Positions 37,940-49,603 of a stretch of DNA of 64,000 bases are shown one piece after another; within the stretch, counting starts at the first letter, position 1; the number at the start of each line of letters is the position of its first letter. The position numbers and the translations under genes were made by a program. The stretch comes from Glandiceps talaboti (lineage: Eukaryota > Hemichordata > Enteropneusta > Spengelidae), in NCBI RefSeq assembly GCF_964340395.1, contig NC_135553.1, positions 7,798,501 to 7,862,500 on the forward strand, written 5' to 3'. A model generated the notes under the pieces. It saw only the letters and a list, made by a program, of their open reading frames with translations, did no database searches and was not told where the DNA came from.

Positions 37940-40900
37940 ATAATAGATGACAAGTCAGACTGACAGACAGACAGATAGACTGACTGACAGAAATTCAGTC
38001 AGTTTGTCAGGAAGCCAGGTAATTAATCTATCGATAAATCAAGCAACCATCTACGGCATTTAGTTATCTATCGGTCGATTAATGAATCGAATCAATCATT
38101 AATCAAACATTCATCACTTTTATCTATACCGTGAAAATTGATCACACAGTCATGCTTGCGTGATGGCAATCAGCAGCGACCCTAATATAGCATTTCCCAT
38201 CTCCATACAGTGACATTTCTATTACTGAGTATGGAAACATGGGGAAGTTAGTCAATATTTGCACAATGCCATAAGTAAAGTTTTCACCACTGTCTACGCT
38301 TAGCGAAAAGAGGGGTAGAGAGATTTCAATGTTACCCAATATAATCTTGACTAAAATCAATAGAAACAGTCAATATACCGAACTGAATTTTACTTGTCAG
38401 ATGTCTGAGTAATTTCTATAGAAAAGCTCCGCAGTATTGACATTGACTATATGAAGCTATTGTTATTTTTATTATATTAATGCATCGTACATTTAGTGAG
38501 TTTCATTAATTTTTGCAATATTGTATTGAATGTCGTATATCAGAGAGAAGGTTTCTGTGTTAGGCTGGGAGATATGTAGACACTGGAATCAATTTTCGAG
38601 AAGGGAATTAATAGACGCAAAGTAACCCAACTGTATAACATACATGGCCTGCAGCACGGTAAAACACAACTGTGTCATGGAATGATCAATATACATGGTA
38701 TACCTACACGGAATAGGTTATAGTGCAGAGTAAAGTAGACGTCCTTCCAAAACTCCCAAAGGACATTTGAATTACTTTCCACGAAGGCCGCTAGGGTGCA
38801 TCGGAACGTATACATGTTGCTTACCAAGCATGAAATTCACGAATGACAGGAGATGTGCCGTTTTTTGTTAGTCATCATCTTGCAATGAGAATAGGACTTC
38901 GTATATGTAACTGGGTATAAGTTGGTGTAGTCAGTGAGAAATTTAAAGCTAAGTACTCAGTGCAAGAATAATACCACTACCTTCTTGAATCTTGTAGTTC
39001 TGTGTGTTACCTTTATTCAATAACTCCCTGACGTTAACGACGCCATGCATATTGACTGGTATAGAAATTTAACATGAGCAATATAATTATTTACGACCTC
39101 TTCAGTAGAATATTACACTATGTTGAATTTAGTCGTGATTGAATATTTCCACATGGCAATATCTTTTAGGGTAAAACAGTTATTTGCCGACGCAGCATGA
39201 GCTCGAGGAAGATACGTTGTATATTATTAAACGTCGTGTACTTGACGACAAAGACATCAATCTAACAGATATGACATCGATTGACACAAATCAGACTGTG
39301 GAACATTCCATCTCATGTATTCACCCATTACGTAGTGCTAACTATGCCATTTAACACGTCGGGTATTGATGGCTGTCAAAGTAGAGTCCACTTGAGATGC
39401 ATTTAACTTAAACGCATGTTACTTGGCAGGTTAAAGTGATAGTTTTGGTCAAATTGTATAAATTATCGGGAGTTCTTTGTGAAACTTTCTTGTAAAGTCG
39501 TTATAAAATGTCATTTCTGGCTCTCTACCTAAGTGCATATCTGACACATGTAGGAATACACGAATAGTCAATGATTTATTTAAGTCGTGGAGCTGGTACG
39601 CTCATGAATCAACGGTTTCATTTTGAGCTTGATTAATCCCCATGGCTAATAATTCAAAGCTACACTTCGCCATTTAAGACGACCTTTAATTTATACTCTT
39701 TGCAGTCCAACCCCAATGCCATTTAACTATGTACAATATACACGCTGTGCCTGAAAACAACACGAACGAAATAAAAACTGTATAATTGTTCGCCACACTG
39801 TGGTGTCTTTTTTTTGCTGTGTAATCATTATGTTGTCGATATCAGAAATAATATAAATAGTCTGAAATCACATGAAATTGAGAAAGATGGTTTGATACGA
39901 TGAAGGTGACATATTGTTAAATCTGCTGAATATTTCTCAACAATTAGCGTGATTCATGCTAAATCAACTGGACAACATCTCAACTGTGTCGACCCACAGT
40001 GGTGTATGACAAGGACGCACTGTCTTTCATAAATAACTTGTGAAGGATGGATGGAAAGTATAATGAGGATTTTCTATTCTTAAAGTGTGATGGTGCGATA
40101 GATGTAGAATAGCAAGGCCATTCAATGGAAATAAAGCATACAAGTGGCGATGTAATGAGATAGATTGATGCACTGTTACTTTAATGATAGAATTTCAATG
40201 CAGCATAACTTCGACAAACCAACTCTACATAATGTCAAACAACTATATTCTGAGGAAAAAATTACGACGTCAATATGGATAAAATATTTTTTTTTCTCAA
40301 AATATGTCATTTCCGAATAACTTACCTCATTGATTGTTTGGTCAATGTTTTTTTTTCAATTGGATGAGAAGTCCGACATATCCATTAATTCTTATATTGA
40401 AAGTTTTTAGATCTCGAGAAGTGAAATTAGATACAAGAGGTCACATACTAGAGAAGGGTCATCGCTGTGTAAGGTTCATTAGTATACTATTTCAGCGAAG
40501 GGGAGGGAGATAATTGGCAATGAAAATCGTTCATTTCGAACTTTCAATAATGTTTTTATATTAAAAAATGATTTACACGGTTGATACGTATGTCACTAAC
40601 GTACGTGTTTTATTTCCAGAAATGCGGAATTTGCAATTAATGTGTCTTTTATTTGGATGTGAAATATGAGCATCAAGTAATCATTTGTATCTCCTGTGCG
40701 CGATTACCGCTTTTAATGCAGATGGTGCGTGAATATTCCCAAGTTTATCCTACGATGTAATACAGCACATTTATCGTGTAGCCACAAACGTCGTTACGGG
40801 CGATTAACAAAGTGAAATTACGACTCCAAAGTACGCTTATGACTACCATATGTACTCTATCATGGCAAACACAAACACATATTAACATCAAAATGTCGTA

Positions 40901-42185
40901 ATTTTCTGTTTATTTGAACTCTGTCCAAATATTACCGTTTCGGGATTTAAATTGTGACTAGTTAAAAATGACTTAACTCGTTCCTTGTGAAATTTCACTG
41001 TAGTTGTACAAAACGTGGTAACTCGGATCAGGCAAAAATATTATTATTGTTTTAGAGCCCAAAACATGTATTGGTGCTACAATTGCCAAATGATTCATTT
41101 AATTATGAATAATGTAATTCAACGTAGTTCATGTCACTAGAGTTTCATACTGATCTTCATATAGCATTTTTCCTCATCGTGCTCAAAGCGCCATGACAAT
41201 TTATTACCCCTGGCACGGACCTAAAGCAGCACAATGGTCCTCTATACTGCCCCAACTACCAAATGAGCATACAATTCTGTTGTAGCCTCTGTAAGCACAT
41301 GTGACTAAAACACCTATCCTCTATCCTACCAGGTCCCAAAATAATTAAATAGCTCGACTGACTAGGACAATCATGGTAAGCGAAGGTTCGACCTACAACG
41401 TATCGCATGATATCGATATCATGTTCTCGCAATCAACGGAAGTTATTTCTGATGTTTCCAAGGTCTGTACTACTTTGGACAGTTTTTGTTTGTTGCTTGT
41501 ATAAACAATCTCTTCATGATCTCATTAACGTTACATTAAACTCTTCAGTACAGTTCTCGTCTGTCTAAAACGCTTTCGTTCACGCGACCATTATTGCTTC
41601 ACCTCGTAATTTTAGGAGCACAAACGGACAGTGTTGTATCAAAACTTTAGGAGCGAACCAAAACTACTAATTATGAAAACGGTGTGTACTTATTTACAAT
41701 TGTCAGTGGGGGGGGGGGTGCTGATTTATATAAAAAAAACAAAGTTATCAAATATTTACATGTAGCTAATTATTCTGTCGGTCTATAATTAAATGCAAGT
41801 CACGAACTGCATTTGTCAACGACCCACTGATGTAGCGAAATATCTCGGGGGATGAAATTAACGACCTCTCTGTCGTTCGATCGCATCGTTAACATCTACT
41901 CAAGGAAGCTATATATATTTGTGAATAAATGGTTGTTGGCCAGGGATAATCTCCTCTCAAGGAATACATAGTCGGACAACTCCAACACTTCCACAAATTC
42001 ATAATATAATTTAGATGTAGTACGACTTCTGCATCTGTCTAACTTATAGTCCCATTAGACTGACGTCCATTCCCGCCTATTGCGCCTATTCCCGTCCTGA
42101 GAGGTGTACTATACTTTAACTGTATGTTAACAACATTTACCAAATTTGTATCTCTGAGAATCGGTCAGTCAGTCAGTCCGTCAAA
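37940..42185. other. Unique sequence, 4.2 kb without any array
   Basis: The longest array-free stretch of the window with almost no open frames over 60 codons; only a G10 run near 41709. Confidence 0.4.
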
Positions 42186-42186
42186 C

Positions 42187-42234
42187 TACCAACCAACCAA
42201 CCAACCAACCATTTAGTCAATCATTCATTCATTC

Positions 42235-42299
<65 letters not shown>

Positions 42300-42324
42300 G
42301 GCATGCATGCATGCATACATACAT

Positions 42325-42363
<39 letters not shown>

Positions 42364-42412
42364 TACATACATACATACATACATATAGACATACATACAT
42401 ACATACATACAT

Positions 42413-42447
<35 letters not shown>

Positions 42448-42632
42448 TACATACATACATACATACATACATACATACATACATACATACATACATACAT
42501 ACATACATACATACATACAGACATACAGACAGACAAACAGCACACAAACAGAGTCAATCAGTCAGTCAGACAGTCACTCAGTCAGTCATACCTACCTACC
42601 TACCTACCTATCTATCTATCTATCTATCTATC
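42187..42632. repeat. Compound tetranucleotide array (CCAA)n-(CAGA)n/(CATA)n-(CTAC)n-(CTAT)n
   Basis: Blocks of CAGA alternate at least three times with blocks of CATA, with a CATG junction at 42301-42314. These are flanked by CCAA units on the left and CAGT, CTAC and CTAT on the right. Four-base units lacking stops in several frames create long false open frames on both strands. Confidence 0.95.
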
Positions 42633-43601
42633 CAAATAATCTTGACGGTTTTATTAATGAATCAGTCTTATCATTTCTTGTACAGTTTGACTATGATGTT
42701 AGATTGCTACAACTATTGAATGGAAAAAATGAAATTAAGTTAGTTATGAACGACGTGCACGTGTCCATTTTAAGCTACCTATATGCCATATTTACCCTTT
42801 TTAAAGTTGAAAATAATAATCCCAAACATATGCTTAAACCGATATATAACAATGAAATAACATCGTCTCGATAAAACCACATATGTCATATGATTTCAAC
42901 ATGCATACTAGATACATCCCCATTTATTGAAGATAGTCTGCCCGAAATGAAGTCTGTCAACAGTTTGTCAAATGTTTATGAAGAGATAAACTTCATAAAA
43001 GATGACCTATGAAATATTGACAGTGTATATGTCGGTAGACTTTTATGAGGTACCAATGAAATGTTTTTCGTCATACGATAACTAGTTTATGTTTGCTGGG
43101 AGGTCTTTAGTATCAAAGAGCGCACACTAACTGACATTTGGAAATAGCATACGTGTACAATCTCCCGTTCGTCTACTGATTTTTTTTTTTACCGTATTTT
43201 GGTTGCTTAAAAGCTTTCATTATTGCTTTGCACTGCCATATTTTAGTACAATGGTATTGTTGTTAAGCGACTTAGGCATGTGTTAAGTAGACTACTACCC
43301 CCTCCTTTGTGTGTGGTTAAGTAGCTGTCATTTCTGGAGCTGTAGATTTATGGTCGTTCTATTGACTGATGACAGACTAGTGTTGTTTGGAAATACACGT
43401 CATGTTCTTTTATAGACAATATGTCACTTCATTGCCATATTTCAATAACAGATGAATGACTACAAACTTATTAATATAGGTTATAATCTCTGACAAAATG
43501 TCCAACAAAATGTTTTTACATATATAATACATAAAATCGTCTTCGGTAAAGAATAATGCCCATTGGCATTTCGAACTTCTTTATTCCATAAGGGAATTTT
43601 G

Positions 43602-43602
43602 T

Positions 43603-43635
<33 letters not shown>

Positions 43636-43820
43636 TTATATAATGTCTCAAAAACTGCTTCATCAATTCAAATGAAACTTGCTACACATCTGGTAATGGT
43701 AAGAACTGGAAGGGTATTGGTAAACATTTTATGAATATAAATGAGTCAATTTGCATAATTAATGACTCTCGGTAATCAGTTTATATGTAGTCATCGAGAC
43801 TTATACAAATTGAAAATGTA
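43602..43820 (+). repeat. Dispersed repeat, copy 1, led by (CTGT)n
   Basis: About eight CTGT units are followed by TCTCAAAAACTGCTTCATCA, then ATTCAAATGAAACTTGCTACACATCTGG and an AATTTGCATAATTAAT motif. The same order of motifs occurs on the minus strand near 45.24-45.43 kb, so this is an interspersed family, not unique DNA. No protein is encoded. It looks like a non-autonomous element; class unknown. Confidence 0.5.
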
Positions 43821-45239
43821 CCAGACTCTCCTGAAAATAAAACACTAATGACAATTTTACATCTAAAAATCATCAAATCAAATTTCACCACAAACAAACT
43901 CATGTTTCTCAATACACTGGCACACATACTTACTTTACGAGAGAAATTCAGATCACAACCTTGTGTAATTTAGTAGTACCGTGGCTCGTTTTATTTCAAA
44001 CAGTCGCGTAAAATAAGTATAGATTAGTCATAAAAGTGCGTGCAAATGACATACTCATATCGTTGCTTTACTGGCCCGTTTAAATCAAATCCGAAGTGTA
44101 ACAGCTTAGATTAGAATATTCTCATAAACATGTCACAAAACGAGTGATAATCCGAATGCAACGACTAGTCCAAACAGCCACGTTTATAAGAAATACATCA
44201 CTGCGAATGAAATATACCATGCAATAGTGACTTATACACCATTATGTAGCAGAAGACAACCCTACCACATGTCTGATTTCACTACTAAGACACAAACTCT
44301 CACAAACTGAAATCTAAATTATAACATAACATGCCAGATTATAGACAAACAAGGCTATTAGTTTTGCTATGCTAATAGGTGTGAGGTAAAAGTACTGCGC
44401 TTAGCGAAAGAGTAACTGATTGTGCATGTAAGGCTCGCTGTACAATCTCGGCATTACGGATGGAACCAATTTCATCACTATTTTATGGCTGTTATTTTCT
44501 CTCTCTACGTATGTAGTAAAGGGTAATTGTGATTTATTGCAAAGAATGTGTTCCTTCCGGTCTGAAGCCAGTGTTTTTATTCCATGCCACTTGCTACTAC
44601 GACATACATGGGTTGTGCACAAAAACAAACACACGTAAGACAGATGTGAACTGACAGTGTTCCCAGAGGTTAGCTTCTCAAGAGGGAAGACAGAATTGTG
44701 AAAAAAGTGTTTAATAATAATACTAATTGATGTAATTAGTACACACGCAATTCACTCAAAAGTGTATCAAGTATCACTTTACTCATGTACTACATTTCAT
44801 TTGGACACAGTCACCTTTAAAAAACAAGAGCAAATTGCATTAATCATTATGTAAATTAATCTTCTTAGTGTGCAGATTTTACTACATTGGAGTCAGTATT
44901 TTTAAGACAAGATGCAAGCAAATCTATTCATAATAATACCAATTATGCAAATTAATTCAGACAGATAAACCTTCGCCTAATATTATTTTTAAACATACAA
45001 ATTAGAGTAATGGATATACATTTTCGCTAAAAAAAAAAGAGAGAAAAAAAAGAAGACTTATCGGTGCTAGACATAACTAATACACTGATCTTTTGTAGTT
45101 CATTTTGACTATTAAAATAATTGTAAGGTGTGGATTTTCTGACTGATACTGTTTAGAAAATCAAATTTGTCATTACAAAGTTTGTCAGATATTACTTTAA
45201 CCGGGATGTAGAATATGCCAATTTTTGTTTCAATTAGTC

Positions 45240-45430
45240 TGAGTAATTAGTACAATACAACTCTAGATGCAAGATGAAATGTGAAATAATATGCAAATTG
45301 GGTTACTTAATATGATTTCTCATAACCATATGTGTAGGAAATCTCATTTCATTTTGAATCAGCCACTTTTGAGATATATTCAAGTACAGTGCTTTTCCCC
45401 AAACCGAGTCAAAGCAATTAAATGAACTAT
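45240..45430 (-). repeat. Dispersed repeat, copy 2 (inverted relative to copy 1)
   Basis: Read on the minus strand this shows ATATATCTCAAAAGTGGCTG, TTCAAAATGAAATGAGATTT, CCTACACATATGGTTATGAG and then CAATTTGCATATTATTTCAC. These align in order with copy 1 (CTCAAAAACTGCT, TCAAATGAAACTT, GCTACACATCTGGTAATGG, CAATTTGCATAATTAAT). Identity is moderate, so both copies are old. More AATTTGCAT-type motifs on the minus strand from 44.7 to 45.24 kb suggest that the copy extends further. Confidence 0.45.
45376..45429 (+). repeat. Left arm of a 54-bp inverted repeat
   Basis: The arm includes CTTTTCCCCAAACCGAGTCA then AAGCAATTAAATGAACTA. Its reverse complement reappears at 45734-45787 with about 36 consecutive identical bases, then roughly 11 of 15. 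About 300 bases separate the arms. The left arm merges into the inverted dispersed repeat. Confidence 0.75.
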
Positions 45431-45733
45431 CAAGATCAGTGAGCCTGATCACAAGGTTCCATGTTGGAGATGGACACCATAACGATAACACACAAACATC
45501 ACTTACAGTGTGGGCTCTGTATTTAGCCAATGACATAATCAGTAACATCATGCATACTACTACACAAGGTATAATCTGTTGACGTTCAAACAAAATCCAT
45601 GGTCAGCAGCTAGTGAAAGTTTGTAGAATCTTTAATTTTAACACATACTCTATTCCCATATTAGATGTGTGTACCTAAAAATGCATTCAATATACTGAAA
45701 CAGTTATCCTGTATATTTGTTTAATTTAAACTT

Positions 45734-45787
45734 TAGTTCATTTAATTGCTTTGACTCGGTTTGGGGAAAATCACTTTATATGAATTA
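45734..45787 (-). repeat. Right arm of the 54-bp inverted repeat
   Basis: TAGTTCATTTAATTGCTTTG followed by ACTCGGTTTGGGGAAAA is the exact inverted counterpart of the left arm. Similarity fades beyond about 45787. No transposase or other coding sequence lies between the arms. Confidence 0.75.
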
Positions 45788-45789
45788 AA

Positions 45790-47785
45790 TGGTAATGCTA
45801 TATGCGTGCGACAGATTGAAATGTTCTGCACAGCATCCGCAAACACATTAAAGTTTCTTTAGCTGTGATTATATGAAATATATTCGACTTGCATATGGTT
45901 TAAATGAATAATCGGTACTAATGGTAGCAAACAAGCAATAATATCCTTATTTATTACTTTTCAAATCAAGGATGCCACCAAAGCGGAGAGAACGGCATTC
46001 TCGAAATACTACATACCCTGACAGTGTCGTTTTTCTTAGTATCACATTTCCGAGATATACAATCTTGAAAGGTTGCTCAACTTGATAACATATATAAATG
46101 TACGATGGCCCTATTATCCAACATTTTAGACATTACGGATAATTTACCTTTTTGTAAGATATATCCAAAAATGGGGTCAAGTCACAACACTTTCTTTATT
46201 ACATCTAGCTCTCAAAGGTATTTTTTTCGAACTCGTAATCAGTAGTCAGACAAACACAATTTCTCGGATGTATACATATACTATACTGGATACGTCTAAT
46301 TGCCTCATACCCAAGTATATGCACTTATCGCAAGCTCTTTATAGTGAATTGATGTCTGCCCTTGTATCAACACAACTTTTGTCTATACAGTGGTCAGTCT
46401 ATCAATGCGTCTAGCTGGCTGCCTCCTGCATAAACACTCCTTGCTACCATTATCCCTATATATATATATACAATGGTGATATTTCAATGCTAATCAATAA
46501 ACACATTGTGCCGAATTTTAAATGGTAGAGATATATATGGACGTATTCACTCTGTCAAGTTTGAGACCTTGAATAACTGTTTGTTTTCCATTGCAACATT
46601 TACTTCATTCCTGAATGAACTCTGCAAGTACTTTGAAGTTATTGTCTTTGATTCTAGGACCTTGAATTTCACATATGACACGAATTCTAAATTTGTTTCC
46701 TTGTCATCATTTGGTTGTTTATAGCCTACCTGTATACTTGAAGGACTAACGCTACTACGTTACTTCCGCTATCCTATTATTAGTATTAAACTGATATTTC
46801 GATTTTGTGAATTTTCGCTCGTCTTTCCAAAGCATCAAAAATGTCAGTTAGGCCAAAAAAAGGAGAATTTTTCTGGTCAGGACAGTTTGTTTAAAGTGGT
46901 GCGACGACGCGATTTTTTTTATTATTCTCATCAAACCTGTCACTCAATCTACTATTTATGGCAGTTACTGTTCTTTTTATTTAGTACTTTAAAGCAAGTG
47001 TGTATGTGTGGCAGATTTCGTTTGGTTGTTTATGATTGAGTAAGGTTATTTATGTTTTTCTCCCCCGGATCTGCAGACTGCATGGGCTGGACAAACACGA
47101 AAAAATGAAGACTGACTCGAGGATATTGTGATGCGCGCGCTGACCAGAAACAATTCTTTTTTCTTTTCTTTCTTTTTTTTTGGGGGGGGGGGGTGGCTTA
47201 TGATAGCGGAAGTAGTGTATAGTAGCATTAGTCCTTCAAGTCTACAGGTAGAGTAGGCTGTTTGAGACCAAAAAAACAGTCTGGCGCTTGAAAGCGTTAA
47301 GATATTATATTATTTATTTTAAAACAGGCCACGTGAAAAGGATATTTCAATCTGAGTCGGCAGGGCAAAGTCTGTATGTGTCAAATACCACACGTTATTT
47401 AAAACGACGTTGTGTAAAACGGCACGCTTTGAAGTAGTTGGTATCTGAAAACATTTTGTGCTTTTACTGCTAATAACAATGTCCGATGATGTCAAAACAT
47501 TTTTCTATTTTGTGACTCAGATTAATGCAATCTTTGATGTCTTCCATTTTAGGTTATAAAGTGTTTAATCTTCAAAATGTATATAAGCAAATTTTACATC
47601 GGTTTGTTTGTCTTACACACCGCACATGGTTAGATATATTTAAGCATTGCATTCACTCTCAAACAGAACACATCAAAGGAAGCGTGATTCTGAGGCAAAC
47701 AGTTCGGGAGTAAGCTGTTGGCGAATGCTTTCTGTCAGTATATTGACATTGAACGAGCTCATAGACTTTTAGTCGCCTCGCTGAA
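45790..47785. other. Unique sequence; no supported gene
   Basis: Includes a TC/T-rich and G10 stretch at 47155-47193 and some chance frames. Confidence 0.4.
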
Positions 47786-47787
47786 TA

Positions 47788-48052
47788 ATGATGTGATGTG
47801 ATGTGATGTGATGTGATGTGATGTGAAGTGATGTGATAGATATGATATGATAATTAAGACATGACATGACTTGATATGATATATGATATGATATGATATG
47901 ATATGATATGATATGATATGATATACGATACGATACGATATGATACAATACGATACGATTTGATATATGCTCTTACATGACATGATACGATGCCATGCGA
48001 GACACTATATGACATGATGCGATATGATATGATAGGATATGATATGATATGT
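47788..48052. repeat. Pentanucleotide array (GATGT)n to (GATAT)n, left arm
   Basis: Begins as GATGT units, passes through GACAT and then becomes GATAT units, with GATAC variants. It faces a complementary array at 48294-48424. Confidence 0.85.
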
Positions 48053-48293
48053 AATTATGGTATAATGATTTGATTATATGTAACAGTCAAGATATTTTAT
48101 GGCCGCATATGTTTATCTCTTTGAATGACAACTAAGTCCTGGTATCATGTTTAATTTGTTATCATCTAAATACTTTTATGCCTTCACACCATGGAAAGAG
48201 CATTATCTTCTCCAGTTATATCTCTTAGACAAAATGAGACCAGATATAGAATAAATTATTCTGTCTATATTCTACCACCTCACTTCACAATGG

Positions 48294-48424
48294 CATCACA
48301 TCATAGCATACCATATCGTTTCGTATCGTATCGTGTCGTGTCGTGTCTTGTCGTGTCATATATCATATCATATAATATCATATCATATATATCATATCAT
48401 ATATATCATATCATATTACGTTAC
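48294..48424. repeat. Pentanucleotide array (ATCGT)n to (ATATC)n, right arm
   Basis: CATCACATCATAG, then TATCG/TGTCG units, then ATATCATATC. These are the reverse-complement units of the array at 47.8-48.05 kb. Confidence 0.85.
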
Positions 48425-49078
48425 GTACATTACTTTTCTTTCTCAGGATTCTAAAATAAAGTATATGCCACTTTCACGATTTTGTGTGATTAAAAAGCCA
48501 CCATCCGGAAGTTCATAAGACTTCCCTGAGACATTAAGTGATGAAACATTTCACATATTTTGCTTTACCGTTTAGTGTACATTTCAAGACCATTCCTGCA
48601 ACAAGTAGGCTTAGAGTGGTGAATATACACTATGGTAATAATATTACACCCTATGTCATAATTCAAGCTTAGCTTTCGGGTGTTTGTCCTTTCGTGAGGA
48701 TCTCCACATTCTTTTATATCGCCTCTTGTTGTAGTAAATTTGTAGCAATACTTACCTTTTTGAATGCGACCCTCAGATGCTATCCTTGCCCTGCACTCTC
48801 AGTGTAAGTCGCAGTTTAATACCCTGCTTGAAACTGAGAAACTGGAAGTAGCACATTCCTCTCGTATATATTCAGTGATAACTTCTTTAGCATGTCGCGC
48901 GCTGTGGTATGTGAGATGTCTGTGATGTAATTTTGCTTATTCAAAATATCATTCATAATACCACACCCCCACCCCTCCAAGTGGTTGTTGCATTCCGAGA
49001 TATTTCTTCTCATGATCTTTGCTTACTAGAGATCGCGTGCAGATGTCTTGTCGATTCCCATGACACCATTTCATCTCG

Positions 49079-49098
49079 GATCTAGATCTAGATCTAGT
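49079..49098. repeat. (GATCTA)n, three units
   Basis: GATCTAGATCTAGATCTAG is a self-complementary hexanucleotide repeat, able to form a perfect hairpin. Confidence 0.9.
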
Positions 49099-49582
49099 GT
49101 ACTTTGTTTTCATCTTAGAAAGCCTTAACACAGCTTGATTGAGTTGATACACTCGTATGAGTGTAAGTAATTATATTTACATGTTCTCAAATACAAATAC
49201 GGTGTACGTGCTAGCGGAGAGTCACGTCAACCTTGATCTTTAGCAGGCTTACTCAGAACATAAGCCTATTTATTCACTTAATGAATGGAATACTTACTGT
49301 ACACACAGACTTTGACTACACTAATAAAATAATGAAGTCATTGACCTATATTAAAGTAAGAAGGATTAGGTTGTAGGTTTGTCTTGTTAATATGCATGTC
49401 TTTCGTCAATCTATCGTTTATTTTTTCACGAAGACTGATAGTTTTCAGTCGAACACCATCATTGCATTATATGTGATATCTCTGGTTTTGTATGCATACT
49501 ATTCAATGTCCGTTTTCGATCATGTGATATTCTGCTCTAGCAGTCACAACGTTTTGCACTATTTTATGAAACCTGAAATTAG

Positions 49583-49603
49583 CAGACAGACAGACAGACA
49601 GAC
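49583..49603. repeat. Short (GACA)n
   Basis: About five CAGA units. Confidence 0.8.

Noticed and set aside
42225-42719. Overlapping open frames of 104-138 codons on both strands
   Set aside because: They only translate CAGA/CATA tetramers (YVCM, LSVC, THTYI repeats). The same applies to frames at 13.5-13.9, 20.3-20.7, 29.5-29.8, 55.0-55.3, 58.7-59.2 and 59.5-59.8 kb.
45303-45593. 96-codon minus-strand frame (contains NCFDSVWGKALYLNIS)
   Set aside because: It overlaps the dispersed repeat and the inverted repeat arm, so its openness is more likely chance within repeats.
47759-48518. Tyr/His/Ser-Ile repeat frames over the pentanucleotide arrays
   Set aside because: Pure translation of GATAT/ATATC units.
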